Source of the DNA: Sipunculus nudus
Taxonomy: Eukaryota; Annelida; Sipuncula; Golfingiida; Sipunculidae
Length of the DNA: 64,000 nt
Direction: 5' to 3'
Assembly: GCA_026874595.1 (NCBI GenBank)
Contig: CM049311.1
Coordinates: 6,175,676-6,239,675 of the forward strand
Below the pieces are notes generated by a model. The model was not told the DNA's origin. It searched no databases and saw nothing but the letters and a program-made list of their open reading frames with translations. Made by a program: the position numbers and the translations under genes. Below are positions 1 to 13,500 of this stretch, piece after piece; position 1 is the stretch's first letter; each line of letters begins with the position of its first letter.

Positions 1-485
1 CAGTGTAAACTGCAAAAAAAGATTTACGTGTCAACAGAATCCATTTAATTTAATTGTACTCATTATGTATGTTTATTTTTTAAAGGTCAATCTTTTCGGC
101 AGGTTTTGAAACCTCTATAAATTTTATCGAAAGGGAAACTAAAATATAGTTTTATTTAATGATAGCTATTCGTCTGTTTATTTGATATAGACGATTATTT
201 CTACCTGCCTCAAGAGAGAGAAACATGACATTAGCAACATTTGTGCATAGGTCTACATTTTAATATCGCGTAAAACCTATATAATTTACCTACAAAATGT
301 TCTTTGATGGCAAGATAAATTGGCCATTATTTTCATTCATAATTAATCATTTCAGTCATATATGTTGTACAAAGTAAACCTAGGAATACAAAATCAGAAA
401 TTGACATGATCTTACAGAGAGATGCAGGTTTGGGCTCCGAAAGGGGACTAAAAACACCACATACAACAAAATGTTGTTAACTCAC
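1..485. other. Left edge: intron of the partial SDR gene, nothing recognised
   Basis: AT-rich. I looked for the short exon equivalent to ITADGYEKQFQ of the paralogue and did not find it, so the next exon probably lies outside the window. Confidence 0.6.
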
Positions 486-3400
486 CCTGTGGTCCACACA
501 CAATGCCAGCGTTACAGATCAGTACATGTAGAGGGTAGCCCTTGCTCCGGTACTCCGTCACGAACTCCATAACAGACTTCAACGACGACAAGTCCAGCTT
601 CATGTACTCCACGTTGACCTCATCAGGAAGCTCCTCGTGTGTGTATCCAAAAGGAAGGTCGTCCGAGGCCTTGTATTCTATCAGGTCCGCCTTGATCCGC
701 ATCATGGCCTAGAAGAATACAGAGATTACGGAGAAAAAGTAGAAAACGAATTCCACCTGCTTAACTGTCGGGTGGGCCGCTAGTGGTCTCCATTGCGTTG
801 AAGTTCATCCATTCCGTCGTCTGGCTGGCGAATTCTAATGGAACTCCAAACACTAAATTCCTATCAGCCCAAATATATAAATAATGTTTTTTCCTATTGT
901 CAACCGATGAAATATGTTATCCAGATACCAAATAACTCACCAAAATAACTTATAAATTCAAAAACTAAATGTATAGAACATGGAAATATAAACAAAAAAT
1001 ATGAAAACACGAAATTACTTTAGCCTTATCACAACTAGCTGAGGAGACACAAACCGGACATGTTACCTTCTGTCTGTTATAAACCATTCTGACAATCGGA
1101 ACCCAACCAGGGAGTGGTCAATCCCACACCCTACGTTCGACCACCCTGTTTTTGTTTTTTTTTTGTTTCAAAAGACGTGTCAATTTTGTCATTAGTATTT
1201 GCTAAGAATTTTATAAAAATGGGACCAACCTGTCATAATTATATATGTAAATTTTCTCTGTTCATATAATTTTGTCTTTTGTGATTATGGTTGTGTATCA
1301 TTGGCAGTCAAAAGTATCACCAATTTATACTGTTCATTTATACATAGAGATTCTTTTTAAAATCTTGTCGGTTATTCTTGTGTTTATTTGATTTCACTTT
1401 TTGAAAGATATGATGCTGGTTCAATAGCTCCAAAACAGCTGACGTACATAACACGCAGTGCACATGCACTTTCTCTCGATTAGACTGCCTTCACGAATCC
1501 AGTTTAGTTGTGACCGGCCAAGCTTAGGCTATCGGTGATATCAGGTGTGGACATTATACTCCGGACTCTCTGGGTTCCTATTACCAAATGAAACATAGTA
1601 TGTATTCGATTCCTGTGCAAAGCCTCATAAGAAACGCGGGCTTGGCTGGGGAAATGGATATTCATTAAAATACTTGGTACACAGTGTAATGACAATAATA
1701 CGAATAGCACTCACGGCGATGGCTTTTGCCTCCGTCCTGCAGGCCAGGATGACGCGGGCCCCCATCAGCGCTATGTGTTTTGCCATCTCATACCCGATAC
1801 CTAAATATGAAGAGTCAAATTAGAAAGGAAAGAAAAAAAAAATAAAATGAGAACGTCAAGGAAGTTGTGCTCGTTCGTCACCACGGAAACCTAAAATTAT
1901 GTAACTTTCACTAGGTGCATGAAATGAACTTTTAATCACAGAAAATTGGTATCTCACCTGTAGGTTTAAAAATCAGACCTAGAAGTAAAGACAAACTGGC
2001 AGGCCAGTAATCTGGTGGTAATGTAAGAGGGTCGACAGACGCTAGCTTTATCTCTGTCCCTACGGGTCCAATCGCATAACCGAAAAACGCTCTCCTTTAA
2101 ATAGATTCCTTGAACATTCCAATGCAGAACTCGTGTCATATTTCAGTACATTTATAAAACATCGAGTGATTTATTCCTTGCAGTACAGAACATATTTTGT
2201 GCAAGTATTTGAAATCATTCAGACGCCGCCGTCTTACTTACAGTCTAAAGTATAGCAAGCCGTGTATTTACGAACAATGTGTATGTTCATAGTGTTACAA
2301 GAGGGTCGCTTTTATCATGACTATGTCCAAATTTTGTTTCTTTGAAATGTTAATCAAGGGTATAGATATTACACATTGCTATGTACTCGTATATAGACAA
2401 AGACTTAATTAAGAAAGTCGTTATACCATATTTACCAATTAATATACACTGCCGAAATGTTAATAGCTATTATAAATAATTAAGATTTGATTTTAAACAG
2501 TAAGGAAGCCTCTTTATACGGTCTAAACTGTGCGCACGGTGCAGGCACGAAATCGGCCATAGATACTCTATCCACCCCACCGCTGAAAAAAAGCGCCATT
2601 AGCAGTTCCCTTGTACCCAAAGTGCAACTGCTGGCGGCTCCAAAATCTTGTGTAGGATTTTTACCTTACTTGTAGTAAATTGTACCAGACATTATCCGGT
2701 GCGTGATACCCTTATAGATATAAATCTGAACTTGTTCAGGCGTTAGAGCTGTAAAACCATTAATTGTACATGTAGATGGCAGGTCCAGGCTGAGGAGATA
2801 AGTAATGCTCCTCTATACATGTGTATATAACCAGTGTAGGGGCTCTAAGTTCTTTGTTACACCGACAATAACGGCCATATTTGAAAGGAAAAAGAGAAAC
2901 TCTAAAGGATATATCCGTAAATGTATGTTCGTTTATGACCGTCTAAAATGGGTTCTTTATTTAAGGAATCATCGGGACTCTGTAATTAGCATGACGTATG
3001 ACCGATACTGGTTCTGATACGGTCCCCGGGCTTGTCTCTGATTTGGTTTGCCGGTCTGTTTGGCTTACATGCATTCACTACTTTACTCGGAGTTACAGTG
3101 AACTGAACTTGTTATCACTCGATTCGACAATACGATATGTTGCCTCTGCCAGAGTCGTTGTTTGTGTGTTGTTGTGTTTTTGTGAGAGTGTTTGTTCAAA
3201 ACATAACTCACGCGATCATGAAAGGAATCTCATGAAAGTTCCAGGCTATTTCGGCTCTTTTTTTTAATGAAGACTCGATTAGATTTTTGGTGTGGATCCG
3301 GCACATGATCCTGATTCAGGAGCTAGGAACGTCATCAAGGGATATTTATAAATGCACAGCCACTTATAGGGACCCCCCACATGGCGGAGGCTTGATTTCC

Positions 3401-5453
3401 TCAGTATGCTGATTTCTAGTTTCACCATAAGTAAAACGGTAGCGTTGATACTATTATGGGAAATAAAAAAATTAATGTTTTGTCGTAAAAGAATTGATTT
3501 TACTATAATATTGCATGAAAGGTGGTTTTAATCAAGTGCCTAATTTCACCAGTCCTTCACGAAATGACATTGATGGGCATTTCGTTTGGTGTTTCTGGAA
3601 GTGTGTTTCTGTGGTCAAAATTCATTGTAACTTCATATTAAGACTGATCAAAGATCATTGATGGTTTCTTAATCAACTGTAAAACAATAAAGAAAGCATT
3701 CTGATAAATACCAATTTATATTAATGGTATACATAGGATAACAATATATATATATGCCTTTGGGAGCAAGATGATTTAGCTTTAATAATATTAGTTCAAC
3801 TGGGCATAACATATTTATTTTTTTCCGAGCCCGTTAATATGAACCTCCTGAAAACCTAAAGCACATAGAAGCGAGCCTGATTTATTAACCAATTCTGATT
3901 AATATGCTCGTTAAGATAACATTAGTCTCTGTTATCAGTTGAGATGGTGCATAGTTTTTGTAGTCGCCTTATCAATTGAAGTATCTATCACGTTTTGATT
4001 GATAGCGGTAACATAGTTTACAGGTGTTTAGTATAACCGTGAAGATAGTCATTGTTTCTGAACAGAATACTGGAGATCAAGTCATTGTTTTAAAGCTCAA
4101 AGGGTCTTTTTTTCCCGCAAGAACAATAGTATAGAACATTGATAACGTGCTCGACATGTGTTGTACGATTAAATATTTATATGACAAACTTCAATTTCCT
4201 TGTCTGAAGCCTATGACAACTACCGCGGGGGGTTAGAACCTTAGCTCCACACCCACTGAGGGTGAGTGCACAATCACATGGTTGCTGGGCTCAAACATCT
4301 TTTTATTTAGAATCGCTTCATGCGTTCATATTCCCGCTAAGAACACACGCGGTGTAACTGTCTAGTATTGTAATACAATATAAATACATTTAATGGCGCA
4401 CCACTGAATAAGCTCTGTGGCGGATCCAGAAATTCGAGAACTATCGAGATTATTTTTCACCTATATGAATAAAATATAAAGCCATGTTCATTATTAAAGT
4501 TGATAACAGGTGCGCGGAGAGGGAACGGCAGGGGTGTCACTGTAGTTGTCGTGACCTATCAGAGTGTAATAACGGAAAGACTCCCTCCCTCGGTATAGAA
4601 ACATTTAGATGCTGTCTTAATCATAGGGCTGTTCACTAATATCCTCAACTTTTAAAATCAAATGTAATAAACTGTGGATAAATTGATAATTGAACAGCTA
4701 GGAAAGAAAGAAAGGGATATATAAAAAAATTGATTACGAATAACTGGGAAAATAAAAAGGAAAAATGAGAAATCTTACAGCGTGCGCCCCCTTTGGATCC
4801 GCCAATGAAGCTTTTTTTATTTGTTTTATATTGTATGAGACATAAACAACTCTTGTGCACTCTTTAAGCATAATTCAATAAATCTCTTACTCTTAAAATT
4901 TTAATAAATAACTTTCTTTATCCCACCATGACGATTGTTTAATGTACAGATCATTTAATGTACTGTCAGTAACACGTTTATTCTGTTGCGGGAAGTTTAA
5001 GAAAATAAACCTATAAGAATATATTGATTCTACTGATAAAATTACTCTAAATGCAAATCCTATTTTGGCGGAATTTCGACAAGAACTTCATTTTATGTGA
5101 CCGTTGCCGGTGATTGTGGGTACATTACTGTAATTATTATTAGATATAACAAAAATACTTAATTTTCATACATGACTGATCAAATAAAATACTGAGGTCG
5201 TAGGTCGTTCTTTTTGCACTTAGTCATCTCCTCATTTTTACTCAGTTGACTAACTCTTCCTGTTGTCAATTTCCCCCGGATGTGTCAGGTTGCAATGCAA
5301 CGAGCTGTACTCCTGAGCGATAGAAAAAGCCATAGGGAACTCTAGACTGCATAACTGAATCTACATGGAGATATCCTGATTTTAAGTAAATTCTACCATT
5401 GGACGGAGCAAGGATTAACGAAAGGGAGGGTGCCTCGGAAAGGGCAAAGAGTG

Positions 5454-5499
<46 letters not shown>

Positions 5500-6568
5500 G
5501 ATAATAATAATAATAATAATCGGTTTATAACTTAAATATTGGGATGCATGAGTCATTATCCTTTATTTATTAGTTATCCTATTATAATTTGAGACATAAC
5601 GTCCCCGAGACTGATCTCTTTTTATGAAGAAATTGTTACCTGCAGAGGTAAGTGTATACTAGTATACCGTAATGAACTTGGTGATCACATGACTAATATT
5701 TTTAATATTTTAAAATTGCTTACATATTTCTAACTTTCAGCAGATATTCAATGTCTATTACGTTTCCTCAAAACTATGTGCAAAGTCGGATGCATGACCC
5801 TGCGCCTCCCGTCCCCTCCACCCCCCCCCCCCCCACCCACCTACGCCTCTTATTTCTCCTGCCACCACAAAGAAGTATACAATGGAACACCTTTAATGTC
5901 CCTTACAAGTGTTCACCAAGTCGGTTATAATTTTCATTGTATATAGATGGTCAACAACTCCAACACCTTGAGGGAGAGAAGAGGGAAAGAGAGAGAGATT
6001 CAGTATATTCAGAGAGGGAGAGAGGGACAGATTTAAGTAATAAGAATAAAAATTCTGACCTGAATGTAAAGTATTCGTCGCTTACTTATTTACATTGTGT
6101 ATTTAATTCACCGATTTATATATCTTTACAGCATGTCATCTGGTTCATACGTACATGACAGAATTAGGCTAAATGCGGATCTTATCATCCAGTTAAGAAG
6201 TTTTTTGTTGTTTTTAAAATTCGGATTCGTCTTCTAATACGGACATTATCTACACATTGCTATAGGTGAAACTAAGGACGGGCATCATGACGTCTAAATA
6301 AATGAAAGAAGACACCCCTTTCTTCATACGAAAACTATACAGGTCTGTATAGTAACCGTGTCAAATTTGATAAGATATCATATGTTACACCTTGTATCAC
6401 GATATTCTACCGAGGCGCACGTGGAGGGGTAATGGTTCGTTATAATTAAAATTAATTAATTAATGCAAGCGGTTAGTTATTACCTGTGTTTGAGCCTGTG
6501 ACGACCACTGTCCGGTCTGCTGGCAGCTTGACCACCGGCCATTTTTGTTTGGTATTGCCCGCACCCAT
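486..6568 (-). CDS. Short-chain dehydrogenase/reductase (SDR), retinol-dehydrogenase/DHRSX-like; 3' part missing (runs off the left edge)
   Basis: Partial gene of three exons: 6568-6484, 1800-1715 and 708-486. The joins are G|GT (phase 1), then phase 0, and the last exon ends in phase 1 at a GTGAG donor. They give 131 residues. The N-terminus carries the cofactor-binding TGSNTGIG (residues 24-31), then an ACR tail after beta-2, and exon 3 carries the SDR motif CNAG. This is the Rossmann half of an NAD(P)(H)-dependent oxidoreductase; the catalytic Ser/Tyr/Lys exons must lie left of position 1. The ATG at 6568 sits in an AAACATGG context. Intron positions and phases match the complete paralogue at 17309-10531 exactly, but exon 3 is 24 bp longer (eight extra residues around a DDLPFGY segment). 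Substrate is unknown; WWOX, RDH11-14 and DHRSX share this fold. The family call is firm, the subfamily is not. Confidence 0.85.
709..1714. other. Intron 2 of the partial SDR gene
   Basis: AT-rich with T homopolymers. No exon, repeat or RNA gene recognised. Confidence 0.7.
4418..4804. mobile_element. MITE-like element with 11-bp perfect terminal inverted repeats
   Basis: TGGCGGATCCA at 4418-4428 is exactly inverted at 4794-4804. The 387 bp between are AT-rich with no protein similarity. The same GGATCCGCC end motif appears at 11701 and 11881 and, singly, near 19895, so it is a dispersed family. No clear target duplication was found. Confidence 0.5.
5459..5520. repeat. (AT)n followed by (TAA)n microsatellite
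   Basis: About 38 bp of pure AT dinucleotide directly followed by about six TAA units, inside intron 1 of the partial SDR gene. Confidence 0.95.
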
Positions 6569-7664
6569 GTTTATTTTAGTAGCCTGGTTCTCTGGTCCGT
6601 CTGCATGAGACTGAATGGTCCGGAGGTAAGGACCTACCTCACACTGGGAATTTTACCGACCAAAGTCCGGCCCGCCCGTGCCGTGCTGATAACGAGCTTT
6701 TTATCAACAAGACCTCGTGTTATCAGTCTCACCAGGTGATGGGATCCAAGGCAGTGGAAGAGGAACACTAGCCCCGTCAATAATCTAGGTTAGTACAGAC
6801 GGTGCACGGACGGTTTGGCCATGGATATTTTATGGCCAAGAAAATTGTCCCTTTGGAATTTTCAGCCATGGAAATCTGCTCTCTAGGACATTCACACCAT
6901 ATACTTTCGCTCTCTAGGACGTTCCGGCAACAGACATGTCCCCTTAGAACGTTACAGACACGGACGTTTCCTTTATACGGACGTCCCGTGTACAGAAATT
7001 CTGGTCTGTGTAGAAATGCTGTCGATGCATATTCGTTCTCATCTACAAAAATATTCCTATTCTCGATCAATTGCTGCAAAGAGTTGCTCGAATTGATCGC
7101 GTTTTCAATGCCGGGACTAACTTTGTCTTTTGAAAACTGCACAAACTGAACGCAAACACGTTCTCACGTACAGCTAACACTGCTTCAACATGTTCTCAAT
7201 CCTATAGCAGGTGGTCATGACGTATATTCCAATTGTATGTACCCTTTTCCCTTAAAGTTATATACTAAAATAACATATATATGTCGATCTCCCGTGTTTC
7301 CGAATTTTCCCGGAAGCGAGCTTCATATTTTCATCATTCTTTCGAGCCATGTTTTTCATGATTTGCCAGGTATTGAACAATAAGAGTTATTTCCTGATCG
7401 GATCATGTTCGCTTGGACGTTCTTTTTAAAGGGCGTTCCTATTTAAGATCAGACAACGGACTTTCGGGCATGCATCCTCTTACCAAGTCCGCTCTGGCCT
7501 GCAACGGAATGGCCCGGGAATGACAGTTTTCTTACGGTAAACAGCAACTCAATGTATTGCAATGGGAGGACAGATTATAGGATTCCTGCTTGATTGGTAC
7601 TCGGACTTATTTAGTTATGTAAAGGACGCCACCCATTCTAATTCAGGTCCAAAGAACCCTCTTT

Positions 7665-7668
<4 letters not shown>

Positions 7669-7713
<45 letters not shown>
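7669..7713. repeat. (TA)n microsatellite
   Basis: Uninterrupted TA dinucleotides in the region between the two SDR genes. Confidence 0.95.
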
Positions 7714-7716
<3 letters not shown>

Positions 7717-9614
7717 GTATATATTGTTTATCTGCAACAAACAACAGCTATAGAGTGCACAATGGTATGGGACCAAAGCTTTATAATTATTTAAAGATAC
7801 AGGAATCAAACCCATGCGCTTTTGCTCCCTGAACCATAACCGTGCCTTATCAGACCGCAGCATGGTGCTCGGTAACATTGTTCCCCGTACCTTGTTTAAT
7901 ATACTAATGGTTGCACGCACCTGACAAAGGGTAACTGTTATGTAATCAAGGATAACCTAAACAAAAACAAACTACTTTAATGTGCACCGTTATGAACCAT
8001 ACCACTGGCGGCGAAGCGAAATATTCATAAGGGGCCCTTTAGTAGCCATACATAAATATATATATATGTATGTATGTATATATACGCACTTATGGGGTTG
8101 ATATGGGGAGGGGGTAGTCTGTTACAGTCCTGTACAGGAGAATATACTTATTGTACTGTACTGAAAAGTACTGGTACTCCTTATGTTTTTCCATCATATT
8201 ATTTGGGGCCCCAGATTTCGCCGCCTATTCATACCATTTCAGTTAGACAGTCTTACCCGATAAATGCAACAACATGTTTCACGAAACTACAGAGTTGAAA
8301 AATTGTCTGACAAAATTTGACTCTTCTATATTTGTATAATTATATATATACATACATACAAACAATGCAGCTGCTGTCAAGACTAGTAAATAGGTTAAAA
8401 CCGTCGGCGTGAAATTAACTCTGGCACTTCCCGTTAGAGAGGTTCCTTGAGTTTGATTACCTGAGCGTTCTCGCCTGAGGTCATTATACCAAACTGATTT
8501 ATGTGATATAAATGTTTGCTCCGATATTAAAGCCGATGTAATGATTTTACTGCAGGGATATAAAACTATCAATGAAACGTGCCACAGGTCAGGTAACGCT
8601 GTGGTCATGAAATAATGTATGTCATTTTTTGTTTTAAGAAAACCGCTAGAAATGGGTAGCCCATGCATGAAATATACCCAGTGCACAGAAATGAATAATT
8701 TAGGTATATCTTTGATCCTGGTTTTGTCACAGCTTCATACAGGTGCTGCTGTCTGCCGGATAAATTGTGAAGTAGCACGTTCCTCAATTTGCCTGCATGG
8801 AAATATCCGATCAAAAGCAACCATCCCTTTATCTGTATAACAGACCTTCATATGAATAAATTATGGAACAAACATAATTCATTTTAAAGTAATTTAAATA
8901 AATTGCTTTTGGTATTTAAGTACAGTTTACATAGATAGGATACGGAAAGAAAACATACCGACTGTACTGTATTGAAATGTAAAGGCAAGACTCGAAGAGG
9001 TCGATAGTCACAAAAAAGTCTACCAGGTTGACGGCTAAGTGAATATATTTACGGATGTCACCAGGAATAATCAGATTCCTCCCGAATTATCACCTGGCAA
9101 CTGACCGGGTGTCATTTAAAATCATGATGTACAATTTTTAATTTTTACAAGAAATGTTTTCAATAAGCATTGAATTCTGCTCAAATAATGTGACATCTTA
9201 CCGTACCGAGTATCCAATAATTTAATCCTTAACAGTCAAACCGTTTTAATATTACATATATACAAACATGTTTCCATACATTCTATAAAATTATTTCTCT
9301 TACATGTTGAACAATATTCTTGTTTGATAGCTTATTTAACGTGTTTCTTTGCGTCTTCATAAAATACGGCTAAAATTAGAAATATTAAGGAGATCCACAT
9401 TTGTTACAAATACTGAGATTCCTACACAGTTCCGCCAGGTGTCGCTGTGTCGTTAGATGACGTTAGTCCCATTTCAGATCATTACCATTAAAACACGTTA
9501 TTCAAACAGACAAGCAAACCTTTCGCGAACAGAAACACACGCCATAATGTATTTTGATATACATAAATACTGAACAGATATTTATTTGTTTTATTTCTTT
9601 TTTTTTTTTAAATT

Positions 9615-9654
9615 AATTTCATTGTTTGACATTTTATTGTCAAACAATGAAATT
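9615..9654. repeat. Perfect 17-bp hairpin with 6-base loop
   Basis: AATTTCATTGTTTGACA at 9615-9631 is exactly inverted at 9638-9654 around the loop TTTTAT. It lies 0.9 kb past the 3' end of the complete SDR gene and about 3 kb upstream of the partial one. No surrounding coding potential. Confidence 0.9.
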
Positions 9655-10521
9655 TAACCAGCACAATCTATTTCAGATAACCGCTATATACATAACAGAT
9701 TTTTGTATTCAGATCGAACAAGTAAACAGTAGCACTTTATAAATAAATATATTCTCCTTCATTTCAAGTATATCTGCCCATATAGTAAAAAAAAAACAGA
9801 TAAAAGACATGAACGTGTTTTTTTGTGCTACATCTCATCAGCAACTGTTCGTATGTATACATGTCATGGTATATCATATGTTATAATATAATTCTTGGTA
9901 TAGTCAGCATCAGAGAGTTGTTTACTATATCTAGGTAGACTCAGGTTGTGAGTTGTTATTTCAATTACATGCTATACCAATTAATTATTATCTTTTAGGC
10001 CAACAAAAATATAAGGTATGGTTCTCACGCACCGCCCGCGCCATTTTTAACCCCCCCCCCCCCCCCCCCGCATCAAACATTTTTATTTTGATTTTCATCT
10101 TTCAAGAAGATAAAATAATACAATTTTAATAGGATTTCCTTTGTTATGTAGTGCTTTTACCTGTTTAGAAAAAAAAACATGTTAATATTTTCATTCTTTC
10201 CCCTGATCATATGACATTTCTTACAAAAAAGGTAAAAAAAATAAAAAAAAAAAAAACGCTCGCCCGCAGTGGTTTCTGAAAAAAGTGCCTGAGAGCCGTA
10301 CCTTTTTATTTTTTTTTTTTGCCTTATTGATTATCTTCTTAACCCGTAAAAAATAAAAAAAAAAAAAACGCTCGTCCGCACGTCCGCACGAATTGCCACC
10401 GCTGGTAGCGCCACCTACAGTGCTGAATTGGTAATGACCCAATGATACCGATGCATTGTTTGGTGAACTTATTTGACTGTTGTGATAAGGGAGACACTGT
10501 TTACATCCCGTTGTTGTAGAT

Positions 10522-10527
10522 TTTATT
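10522..10527 (-). terminator. Candidate poly(A) signal of the complete SDR gene
   Basis: AATAAA on the minus strand lies three bases after the TAA stop, which would make an exceptionally short 3' UTR. A further downstream signal may be used instead. Confidence 0.3.
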
Positions 10528-10530
10528 CAG

Positions 10531-13500
10531 TTAGAGCCCGACCGGATCCCTCAAGTCTTTCACCAAGTCCTCGGTAACCAAGTCATTTAGGCATTCCAAG
10601 GTGTACTTCCAGATGACTTCTTGTTTGAGTTTGTCCCTATAAATACCAATAATGAAATACAACTTAACATAACCAGTTTTGCAATTATGGAGAAATGGTA
10701 TGGAGAATGGCGGTAGGGAGAAGATTTTTTTTTCTCCCAATTTTGGGAAAATATTAATGTGACATTTCATACTGATAAATGTAAATTATTAGCCATAGAC
10801 TAATTACGCCCAGATTCCAACGTTTGAACCTCATAGATAACTCTGTTTATTTGATCAAATTTATCTTTTGAGTAAACGAATTTTTATTTTATTTGTATGG
10901 AAGTATACCGGGACCATTAAACTAAATGTCAGTTATTAATTACGGATACCTTGAGAGTTTAGATGACTTCGACAGTTTACAGTTCTCGTAGTACCCCGGC
11001 TCCTGGCCGGCCAGATCAGGATTCACCGCACAGTTAATGATGGTAGTGGCTCCCTCATAAGATGTTCGCATCACTCCTGACAACAACAAAAATGTCAAAC
11101 TGTTAGTACAAATGCAATACAATTCTTCTTCAGGAAGGCCGATACAGTTTTTTACGTTTGTTAAATTGAGAACCAGGTTTCAATATTATCGTTGCTGTTA
11201 ATGATTCTTTGATTGATCTTTATTTCCTCCGATTTCGGAGAGTACAACAATCAGTACCAAATTATACATTGAAAAAAAGGAACATTGGCAAAAAAAAAAA
11301 AAAAAAAACACCATACAACATGTGATTTGTCATAATAAATGTACAATAATTGATTTAATCTAACTTCAATAACATAAACAATAAGAACGTATACGAATAT
11401 ATTAATTTTGTATTTCTTCGGCCCTGATATAGGTTATCACCAATTTCATTTTAATATATATAAAATTGTGAATGCAGTAATCAATAAAGTTGATTTTTAA
11501 GAACAAGTACCAGCCAATTTGCAAAGCTTCCACCACGTTCCCCACAACCAGTCATTGTCGTAACCTCGCGATATCTCGGTCCGGACGATCCCAGGATGCA
11601 CCGCGTACAAGCTTATGTTACTTCCCTTCAGGCGGCGCCCGAGTGTGTACATCTGCATCACCTAGATAAAATATTATTGTACTTTGGAAACAGCCAGAAG
11701 CGGATCCGGGGGGGGGGGGGGGGGGGCAGGGGGTCCTTTTTCATCAGAAACAACGTTTTTTTAAGGGCTTCAGACAAAATTTTGCCGCCTGAACCCCCCG
11801 TTTTTCAGAACTGAGGACCTTTTTTTAGGGTTTTCCGTTGTCCTCCTGGGTTGGACCCCCCCCCCCTTTCCTAAATCCTGGATCCGCCCCTGACAGCAGA
11901 ATTACAGAAGACAACCCGAATAAAACACGTCTTATTGTCTCTGCACAACTGAATGTTTATATAGTGAATTCCGAGGTTCATTGCTTGCAACGAAGGTATA
12001 TATTTTATGTATAAATATCGTTTATACTGCATATATGTTGACACTATTAGTACCATAAAAACAGAATAAAACTAGAATACGGGTAGTCGACAAACGACTA
12101 CGTGTATCCGCCGAAATCAGAGTGGAACAGGTGAAGTGAGGCATGGATTGAGTGGCAAGGGAAAATAGAGTAAGGTGTGTTGCATATTAGCATGCATGTC
12201 TGCAGCCATAATGTATATGTAGGTTGCGCCACCTACCACAAATGCAGAAAGCTGTCACATAAATGTAGGTGGCGCCACCTGCCAAAAAATCGAGAAAGCA
12301 ATCCAAGATGTATAAACATGCAAAATCTTTAGGCAGATAAGTCAAACTACTACAGAGATATGAGTGGTTTTAGCGCACGGCAGACAAACAGACAGAAGCT
12401 GTGCAAAACTGGTGATATCTATACACATGCAAAATTTTGGCCTAATCGGTCAAACAGTTCCCGTGATATGAGCTTGGATGTCTGCAGCGTAAACTAGAAT
12501 GTAGGTGGCGCCACCTATCATAAAATCCAGAAAGCTGTCCAGAATGTATAAACCTGCAAGATTTTAGGTAGTTATGTCAAACCACTACAGACATATGAGT
12601 TATTTTATCCCAAGGCAGACAAACAGATGGACGTTGTGCAAAAATGGTTGCAAGAGGCGCCACCATTTTCGCATATGATAAAGAGCTATGTGAGATCTAT
12701 ACACATGCAAAAGTTTGGCCTAATCGGTCAAACGATTCCCAAGATATGAGCTTGGATGTCTGCAGCATAAACGTGAATATAGATGGCGCCACCTGTCACA
12801 AAATCGAAAAAGCTATCCAGGATGTATAAACCTGCAAAATATTAGGTGGATATGTCAAACCACTGCCGAGATATAAGTGATTCTATCCCACGGCAGACAA
12901 ACAGACGGACGCTGTGCAAAAGTGGTTGCAGGTGGCGCCACAATTTTTAGTGTATTTTATAAAGCTATCCAAGGGCTACATTTGTATAAAATTTTAGCCT
13001 GATCGGTCAAACGGTTCCCAAGTTATGAGCTTGGATGTCTGCAGCGTAAACATGAATGTAGATGGCGCCACCTGTCACAAAATCGAAAAAGCTATCCAGG
13101 ATGTATACGCATACCGAATTTCAGGTGAATAAGTCCAACTAATGCAGAGATATGACTGATTTTATCGCAAGGCAGATGAACAGATGGACACAGGTCAAAA
13201 ATGGTTGCAGGTGGCGCCACCATTTTTAGTGTATGTTATAAAGCTATCCAAGGGCTACATTTGTGTAAACTTTTTAGCCTGATCAGTCAAACGGTTCCCG
13301 AGATATGTGGGTTTATGTGTGGAAACAGACGCACAAATGGACGCAGAGCACAGAGGAAAGGTCATTGGTTAAAACAAAATCGGGGCGCAGCAGTTCACAT
13401 ATGACCCGAACATAATCCCGGGTTTCGTAAAATTCCGCCCAGCGGTTACGGAGGAGTTCTCCGGACACCTTCGCGGCGGCGGCGGCGGCGGCCAGCTGAA

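Larger units (their letters stand above)
1801..6483. other. Intron 1 of the partial SDR gene (4.7 kb)
   Basis: Holds the GGATCC-ended MITE, an AT/TAA microsatellite and a 14-base C run (5821-5834). The rest is AT-rich sequence in which I see nothing further. Confidence 0.7.
6569..10530. other. Intergenic region between the tandem SDR genes (4 kb)
   Basis: The 6570-7150 part is less AT-rich and probably contains leader and promoter of the partial gene. Beyond it are a TA microsatellite, the 17-bp hairpin, long A and T runs and a 19-base C run. No coding region recognised. Short frames here show no protein similarity. Confidence 0.6.

Noticed and set aside
7666-7753. Ile/Tyr-repeat peptides (also at 5266, 26449, 37519, 37938, 53700)
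   Set aside because: Pure dinucleotide microsatellite translated in frame.
12190-13330. CRISPR-like array
   Set aside because: Regular spacing, but the units are about 278 bp, diverged and without unique spacers, in an animal intron.
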